Positions 59,137-64,000 of a DNA stretch of 64,000 bases are shown piece by piece. The stretch is taken from NCBI RefSeq assembly GCF_004011505.1, contig NZ_SAUN01000001.1, positions 5,731,501-5,795,500 of the forward strand, given 5' to 3'. Position 1 is the stretch's first letter. Each line of letters begins with the position of its first letter. This DNA is from Nonomuraea polychroma (GTDB lineage Bacteria > Actinomycetota > Actinomycetes > Streptosporangiales > Streptosporangiaceae). A model generated the notes under the pieces. That model was not told where the DNA came from. It ran no database searches and saw only the letters and a program-made list of their open reading frames with translations. The position numbers and the translations under genes were made by a program.

Positions 59137-61314
59137 TCACTGGCAGGCTTCGCAGACCTCGGGGTTCTCCAGTGAGCAGGCGACGGCCTCCGCCGCGATC
59201 TCCGCCGGCGCGGCCACCGTGGTCTGGGAGATGCGGGTCGCGGGGCGCGAGCGCAGGTAATAGGTGGTCTTCAGGCCCTTTTTCCAGGCGTAGGCGTACA
59301 TCGAGGAGAGCTTGCCGATCGTCGGGCTGGCCATGAAGAGGTTCAGCGACTGCGACTGGTCGATGTACGGCTGCCGCGCGGCGGCCAGGTCGATCAGCGC
59401 CTTCTGCGGCAGCTCCCAGGCGGTCCGGTAGAGCGACTTCAGGTCGTCGGGGATGCCGGGGACGTCCTGGATCGAGCCGTCGGCGCGCTTGATCGCGTCC
59501 CGCATCTGCTGCGTCCACAGCCCGCGCGCCTGCAGGTCGGCCACCAGGTAGCGGTTGACCTGGAGGAACTCGCCGGACAGGGTCTCACGCTTGAACACGT
59601 TGGACACCTGCGGCTCGATGCACTCGTAGCAGCCGGCGATGGAGGCGATCGTGGCGGTCGGCGCGATGGCGATCATGAGCGAGTTGCGGAGACCGTTGAT
59701 CGCGATCTTCTCTCGCAGGGCGTCCCAGGGAGGGGTGCTTCCCACGTAGTGGTCCGGGTGCAGGACTCCCCCGGCCGCACGGGTGTCGGCGTACGACGGG
59801 TGCCTGCCGCGCTCGGCGGCCAGGTCGGCCGAGGTGTCGTACGCGGCCAGCGCGATCTCCTCGGCGATCCGCGTGGACAGGGCGAGGGCCTGCGGGGAGT
59901 CGAACGGGAGCCGCAGCGTGAAGAACACGTCGGCCAGGCCCATCACGCCGAGACCGATCGGCCGCCACCGCTTGTTGGCCGCCTCGGCCTCAGGCGTCGG
60001 ATAGAACCCCAGGTCGATGGTGCGGTCGAGGAAGCGCACCGCGGTGCGGACGGTGCGGCGCAGCCGCTCCCAGTCCATGTCGGCGCCGGCGAGGCGCCCC
60101 GTGAGGTGGGCCGCCAGGTTGATCGAGCCGAGGTTGCACACGGCGGTCTCGGCGTCGCTGGTGACCTCGAGGATCTCGGTGCACAGGTTCGACAGGTGGA
60201 TGACGTTCTCGGGGCGGGCGGTCTGGTTGGAGGTGCGGTTGGCGGCGTCCTTGAACGTCATCCAGCCGTTGCCGGTCTGGGCGAGAGTGCGCATCATGCG
60301 GCCGTAGAGGGTGCGGGCGGGGATCTGCCGGACATACCGCCCGGCGGCCTCGTAGGCCCGGTACGCGGCCGTGAACGCCTCCCCGTACAGGTCCGTGAGG
60401 TCGGGCACCTCCTTCGGGTCGAACAGCGACCAGACCTCGTCGGCCTCCACCCGGCGCATGAACTCGTCGGGCACCCAGTTGGCCAGGTTGAGGTTGTGGG
60501 TGCGGCGCGCGTCCTCGCCCGTGTTGTCGCGCAGCTCCAGGAACTCCTCGATGTCGGCGTGCCAGGTCTCCAGGTAGACGCAGGCCGCGCCCTTGCGCCG
60601 GCCGCCCTGGTTGACCGCCGCGACCGAGGAGTCGAGGGTACGCAGCCACGGGACGATGCCGTTGGAGTGGCCGTTCGTGCCCCGGATCAGGGAACCGCGC
60701 GAGCGCACCCGGGTCCAGGAGATGCCGATGCCACCGGCGTACTTCGACAGCCGCGCCACCTGGCCGTACCTGTCGTAGATCGACTCCAGCTCGTCGCGCG
60801 GCGAGTCGAGCAGGAAGCACGACGACAGCTGCGGCCGGCGGGCGCCGGAGTTGAACAGCGTGGGCGAGCTGGGCAGGTAGGACAGCGTGGACATCAGGGC
60901 ATAGAGCTCGGCAGCCTCCCCGACCGTCTCCGACAGCCCGCAGGCCACGCGCAGGAAGAAGTGTTGCGGCCGCTCCAGCACGGCCCGCGTCTCGGGGTGG
61001 CGCAGCAGGTAGCGGTCGTAGACGGTACGCAGGCCGAAGTACTCGAACCGGCCGTCGGCCTCCTCCCCCACCAGCGCGTCCAGCTCGGCGGCGTGCGCGG
61101 CGACGAACGCGGCCAGCCCGTCCTGGATCAGCCCGGCCGCATGAGTGGCGGCGATGGACTCGGAGAACGACCGCACCCCGTGGCCGGCCGCCTCGTCGGC
61201 GATCTCCTCGGCCAGCAGCCGGGCGGCGACCCGGGAGTTGGCCGGGTCGGCGATCACCCGTGCCGCGGCCTCCTCGATGGCCAGCCGACGGTCGATCTCA
61301 ATGACCTGCGTCAC
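59137..61314 (-). CDS. nrdA: Ribonucleotide reductase class I, large (R1) subunit
   Basis: 725 residues from GTG 61314, with GGAGAG upstream. The 10-stranded barrel has PSSPTLFNSGARRPQLSSCF (first active-site Cys), NLCTEILEV and NLGSINLA, CYECIEPQVSNVFKRETLSG, and the C-terminal redox pair CSLENPEVCEAC. No N-terminal ATP-cone is recognisable, so overall activity regulation by dATP may be absent. It reduces ribonucleotides with the nrdB product. A cobalamin riboswitch precedes it: when B12 is plentiful the B12-dependent reductase elsewhere would be used instead. Confidence 0.95.
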   Translation of the reverse strand: MTQVIEIDRRLAIEEAAARVIADPANSRVAARLLAEEIADEAAGHGVRSFSESIAATHAAGLIQDGLAAFVAAHAAELDALVGEEADGRFEYFGLRTVYDRYLLRHPETRAVLERPQHFFLRVACGLSETVGEAAELYALMSTLSYLPSSPTLFNSGARRPQLSSCFLLDSPRDELESIYDRYGQVARLSKYAGGIGISWTRVRSRGSLIRGTNGHSNGIVPWLRTLDSSVAAVNQGGRRKGAACVYLETWHADIEEFLELRDNTGEDARRTHNLNLANWVPDEFMRRVEADEVWSLFDPKEVPDLTDLYGEAFTAAYRAYEAAGRYVRQIPARTLYGRMMRTLAQTGNGWMTFKDAANRTSNQTARPENVIHLSNLCTEILEVTSDAETAVCNLGSINLAAHLTGRLAGADMDWERLRRTVRTAVRFLDRTIDLGFYPTPEAEAANKRWRPIGLGVMGLADVFFTLRLPFDSPQALALSTRIAEEIALAAYDTSADLAAERGRHPSYADTRAAGGVLHPDHYVGSTPPWDALREKIAINGLRNSLMIAIAPTATIASIAGCYECIEPQVSNVFKRETLSGEFLQVNRYLVADLQARGLWTQQMRDAIKRADGSIQDVPGIPDDLKSLYRTAWELPQKALIDLAAARQPYIDQSQSLNLFMASPTIGKLSSMYAYAWKKGLKTTYYLRSRPATRISQTTVAAPAEIAAEAVACSLENPEVCEACQ

Positions 61315-61404
61315 GTGCTCTCTCCTCGCGAGCTCATCCCCGTGAGGGCACGCGAGAGCATGGCGGGTCCCCGTCGCTCCCGGCCCTCCCTCGAGGCCAT
61401 GGAC

Positions 61405-61590
61405 ACTGCATGCCGCTGGCAGGTCTTCGGGCTCGCGGGCGCGCTCAACAGCTCCTACTGGCCGTCGCTTCCCAGATCGCTCCAGTGCTCATGACGGCGG
61501 TCGTTCCCGCTCACCGCTGCGGGGCAGCCCCGGAATCGCACCGGGTTCCCTTTTGCTCCGCCTCCGGGGAGGCGAACCAGCGACGACCAG
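61405..61590 (-). promoter_or_regulatory. Adenosylcobalamin riboswitch upstream of nrdA
   Basis: On the minus strand: GGGAACCCGGTGCGATTCCG, GGGCTGCCCCGCAGCGGTGA, CACTGGAGC, TGGGAAGCGACGGCCAGTAG, and the B12 box neighbour GCCCGAAGACCTGCCAGCGG. This is the full conserved order of the AdoCbl aptamer. The remaining 90 bases to 61314 hold the expression platform. The same arrangement is known for Streptomyces coelicolor nrdAB. Ends are approximate. Confidence 0.92.
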
Positions 61591-61600
61591 GATCCTACAT

Positions 61601-62548
61601 CTAGTGGCCGTTCCCGCAACTACCCCAGCATGTTGTGGCTTTGGTCGTGTCCACCAATCCGAGATCCCGCAGGACGGCGCGGGTGCGCGCCACCTCGGAG
61701 GCGAGCCATCGTCTGAAGTCGTCGCCGCTGAGCGGGATCGAGATCCAGCCGCTCGCCCGGCAGGCGGCCTGCCAGCTGGTCGAGCCGGTGACGTCCTCGC
61801 ACATGCGGATGGCGGCCTCGCGGCTCTCGTCCGGCATGTCGTCGGGCCCGAAGGCGGCCGTCCAGTCGGCGAAGTCCACGCGTACGCCGGACTCCAGCAG
61901 CGTCGGCACGTCGAGGTCGGGCACGCGGACGGCGCAGGAGACGGCCAGCGCCCGCACGCGGCCCTTGCCGATGCTCTCACGCCAGTCCGCGAGCAGCCCC
62001 GCGCCCGCCGCGACCTCGCCGGACAACAGCGCGGCCGCGACCTCCTGACTGCCCGGGTAGCCGGTGTAGTCGACCTGCCTGGTGTCCGCGCCGAGGCCCT
62101 TGGCGATCAGGCCGAACAGCAGGTGGTCGGGCGCCCCCTGCGGCCCGCCGGCCAGCAGCGTCTCTCCCGGCCGGGCGAGCAGATGGGCGCCGAACTCGTC
62201 GAAGTCCTTGAAGCGGGAGTCTCCGGGAACGACCACGACCTCCACGTCACCGGCCAGCCTGGACAGCGGGGTGGCGGTGTAGAGCGGCGTCTGGCCGTGG
62301 TTCAGCTCGGCGGCGGCCAGTGCGGGCAGGCCGGTCAGGGTGATCTTCGTGCCGGCGCCGGTCTGGTAGCCGGAGGCGCGGGCCGCGCCGGCGAACGCCT
62401 GCCCGACCCGGTCCCAGCGGCGGCCGGCCGGGTTGATGGAGAACTCGCTCCGCAGCCCCGGCGCGCCACCGATGAAGCGCTCGGTCCCGCAGCCGGCCGC
62501 GCACGCGACCACGCCCAGTCCCCATGCGAAGAACCGCCGACGGCGCAT
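61601..62548 (-). CDS. TctC-like solute-binding lipoprotein (tripartite tricarboxylate family)
   Basis: 315 residues from ATG 62548, with GGAGAGG upstream. Lipobox CAAGC at about residue 20. The body has the TctC/Bug order: GTKITLTGLPALAAAELNHG, LLARPGETLLAGGPQGAPDH, LFGLIAKGLGADTRQVDYTG, EVAAALLSGEVAAGAGLLAD. No TctA/TctB membrane genes are adjacent. It may serve as a stand-alone sensor or binding protein. Its stop is about 10 bases from the start of the riboswitch, so the nrdA promoter overlaps its 3' end. Confidence 0.85.
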   Translation of the reverse strand: MRRRRFFAWGLGVVACAAGCGTERFIGGAPGLRSEFSINPAGRRWDRVGQAFAGAARASGYQTGAGTKITLTGLPALAAAELNHGQTPLYTATPLSRLAGDVEVVVVPGDSRFKDFDEFGAHLLARPGETLLAGGPQGAPDHLLFGLIAKGLGADTRQVDYTGYPGSQEVAAALLSGEVAAGAGLLADWRESIGKGRVRALAVSCAVRVPDLDVPTLLESGVRVDFADWTAAFGPDDMPDESREAAIRMCEDVTGSTSWQAACRASGWISIPLSGDDFRRWLASEVARTRAVLRDLGLVDTTKATTCWGSCGNGH

Positions 62549-62666
62549 GTGCCTCTCCTTCGCGTACGCCTCCTTACTCCAAGTTATTCACCCATTACAG
62601 AGAGATGCACACGTACGCGTTGAGATCACGCCGGGGACAGAACCCGAAATGTAGCGATTTATTCGC

Positions 62667-63473
62667 TCAAATAGCCGCTTTTCTCGCGACGCCCGCCATA
62701 AGTGACGACGGAAGGGACCAGTCCCCCACCAGTTTGGGTCGGTCAGGACGCCAGTCGACGGCTTGTACGAGCCCCGGCGGCTCCAGCACGAAGTCGCCGA
62801 AGAACGCGCGGATCTCGGCAGGCGTGCGATCGCCGCCACCGGCCGGCGCGCCCTGACGACCGCCTCCGGCACGATCCTCCTCCAGCCGCCCTCGCGTGGT
62901 GGCGTGGCTGATCACCAGATGGCTGCCCGGCGGCATCCGCTCGCGCAGCGCGGCCACCGCCCGCTGCGGCTGCGCGGAGTCGGGCAGGAAGTGCAGGATC
63001 GACACCAGCAGCACCCCGACCGGCTCGGCCAGGTCGAGGAACCGCCCGGCCTGGGCCAGCACGTCATCGGGGTCCAGCAGGTCGGCCTCGACCACGACGG
63101 CCCTGCCCGAATCCCGAGCTCCGCGGGCTCCGCGGGCTCCGCGGGCTCCGTCGAGCAGGGCGGCGGCGTGGGCGGCCACGACCGGATCGTGGTCGACGTA
63201 GACGACCCGAGCCTCGGGCACGACCTCGTGCGCGCTGCCCTGAGTCGGCAGCCCGCTGCCCAGGTCGAGGAACTGGCGTACCCCGGCGGCGGCCACGTAC
63301 CGAACGGCACGCTGGAGGAAGGCCCGGTTGGCGCGGGCCAGCGGGACCGCCTCCGGGATCAGCTCCGCGAGCTGCTCGATGGCCAGGCGATCGACCGCGT
63401 AGTTGGCCTTCCCGCCGAGCATGTAGTCGTACATGCGTGCGGGATTAGGCCGCTGTTGGTCGAACTGCCGCAC
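62667..63473 (-). CDS. SAM-dependent methyltransferase (DUF574/PF04672)
   Basis: 268 residues from GTG 63473; no ribosome binding site is evident, so it may be leaderless. Family signature NPARMYDYMLGGKANYAVDR at the N terminus, then the SAM loop FLDLGSGLPTQGSAHEV and VVYVDHDPVVAAHA. GARGARGARGA is encoded by a 9-base repeat. These proteins are abundant in streptosporangia and streptomycetes; their substrates are unknown. Confidence 0.88.
   Translation of the reverse strand: MRQFDQQRPNPARMYDYMLGGKANYAVDRLAIEQLAELIPEAVPLARANRAFLQRAVRYVAAAGVRQFLDLGSGLPTQGSAHEVVPEARVVYVDHDPVVAAHAAALLDGARGARGARGARDSGRAVVVEADLLDPDDVLAQAGRFLDLAEPVGVLLVSILHFLPDSAQPQRAVAALRERMPPGSHLVISHATTRGRLEEDRAGGGRQGAPAGGGDRTPAEIRAFFGDFVLEPPGLVQAVDWRPDRPKLVGDWSLPSSLMAGVARKAAI
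63118..63150. repeat. 9-base tandem repeat within the methyltransferase gene
   Basis: GCTCCGCGG repeated 3.7 times without change, encoding the Gly-Ala-Arg run. Multiples of 9 keep the frame, so copy number could vary without breaking the gene. Confidence 0.8.
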
Positions 63474-63533
63474 AGTAGTGAATTTATGTCGTTCGAAGCG
63501 GAATAACGAGGTTTGTGGCTGAATTGGAGCCGA

Positions 63534-64000
63534 TTACTCGACCGTTACGCTCTTCGCAAGATTGCGCGGCTTGTCCACGTCGCGGCCGAGCGCGACCGCG
63601 GCATGGTAGGCGAGCAGCTGGAGCGGGATCGTGAGCAGGATCGGGTCGAGCTCGATCTCGTTCTTGGGGATCACGATGACGTCGTCGGCCAGCTTGGCGT
63701 CGGGCTCGCGGTGCCCGACCATGAGGACCTGACCGCCGCGGGCGCGGATCTCGCCGAGCGTGGTGAGGTTCTTGTCGAGCAGCTCGTCGTCGGGGACGAT
63801 CGCGACCGTCGGCATGTCGGGGCCGATCAGCGCGAGCGGGCCGTGCTTGAGCTCGCTGGCCGGGTACGCCTCGGCGTGCACGTAAGAGATCTCCTTGAGC
63901 TTCTGCGCGCCTTCCCTGGCCACCGGGTAACCGCGCACGCGGCCGACGAACATCATGCTCGCGTGCGTCGCGTACTTCTGGGCCAGCTCGGCGATCTTGT
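63534..64000 (-). CDS. glmS: Glutamine-fructose-6-phosphate aminotransferase, C-terminal part (runs off the right edge)
   Basis: The last 155 codons or so. The second SIS domain is visible: ELKHGPLALIGPDMPTVAIV, MVGHREPDAKLADDVIVIPK, and the invariant ending of GlmS, VDKPRNLAKSVTVE, with the catalytic-loop Lys near the C terminus. It makes glucosamine-6-phosphate for peptidoglycan and other amino sugars. The N-terminal glutaminase domain is outside the window. Confidence 0.95.
   Translation of the reverse strand, partial: KIAELAQKYATHASMMFVGRVRGYPVAREGAQKLKEISYVHAEAYPASELKHGPLALIGPDMPTVAIVPDDELLDKNLTTLGEIRARGGQVLMVGHREPDAKLADDVIVIPKNEIELDPILLTIPLQLLAYHAAVALGRDVDKPRNLAKSVTVE

Noticed and set aside
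63118..63150. Short tandem repeats as a CRISPR-like array
   Set aside because: The units are contiguous 9-mers with no spacers inside a coding frame. No CRISPR array or cas gene is present anywhere in the window.

Overview
This window is high-GC DNA with actinomycete hallmarks: many GTG/TTG starts, Tat and lipoprotein signals, CHAP and NlpC/P60 wall hydrolases, HisKA_3/LuxR two-component genes, MmyB-type and LacI regulators, actinobacterial riboswitches, and a DUF2637 plasmid-transfer remnant. Gene content fits a soil member of the Streptosporangiaceae (Nonomuraea-like). That placement is inference; no rRNA is present.

Layout. 0-7 kb: the start of a sugar-binding lipoprotein gene, an MmyB-like regulator, a PaoABC-type molybdenum aldehyde oxidoreductase operon, and a LacI regulator with its likely operator. 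7.4-12.4 kb: a STAS factor; a tightly overlapping trio (CBS protein, unknown protein, HBHA-like protein); an alpha/beta hydrolase; a lipase-maturation-factor-like membrane protein. 12.6-33 kb: a metal, sulfur and envelope stress island. It holds a beta-lactamase-fold/rhodanese protein flanked by a broken CsoR-family regulator and a broken rhodanese; csoR-copZ-copA; a BlaI repressor; a cupredoxin lipoprotein; a CHAP protein under a c-di-AMP riboswitch; an NlpC/P60 protein; a BNR-repeat lipoprotein; an M56 peptidase; a His-rich DUF4396 protein; a two-component pair; DUF305, DUF6153 and HMA proteins; a LuxR-type regulator; an AhpD-like protein; and a GNAT. C-rich inverted repeats of the ATACCCC...GTAT type recur at five places here and suggest control by CsoR-family repressors. 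Several decayed genes (MFS, AraC, cupin, ferredoxin reductase) sit at 20.5-23.4 kb.

33.6-55.7 kb: an LVIVD/PA-domain secreted protein, then a plant-polysaccharide region: secreted pectate lyase, GH95 fucosidase/galactosidase, an LplABC-type sugar importer (binding protein and two permeases, no ATPase), a GH2 beta-galactosidase, and a LacI repressor. Three copies of one perfect palindrome (core CGTGAACGTTCACG) lie before the GH2 gene, before the repressor, and before a second, frameshifted GH2 gene. Between 37.6 and 43.2 kb is another decayed stretch (phosphotransferase, WD40, Tat-leader and beta-helix/Ig remnants). It surrounds an intact two-gene unit: a 340-residue radical SAM protein and a 114-residue partner I do not recognise, with a perfect hairpin just before its ribosome binding site. 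This is the best candidate for an undescribed system.

55.8-64 kb: a decayed DUF2637 transfer gene next to two tRNA genes (an unusual Leu-anticodon tRNA and tRNA-Pro), then conserved housekeeping genes: MscS channel, class I ribonucleotide reductase nrdA-nrdB under a cobalamin riboswitch, a TctC-like lipoprotein, a DUF574 methyltransferase, and the 3' end of glmS.
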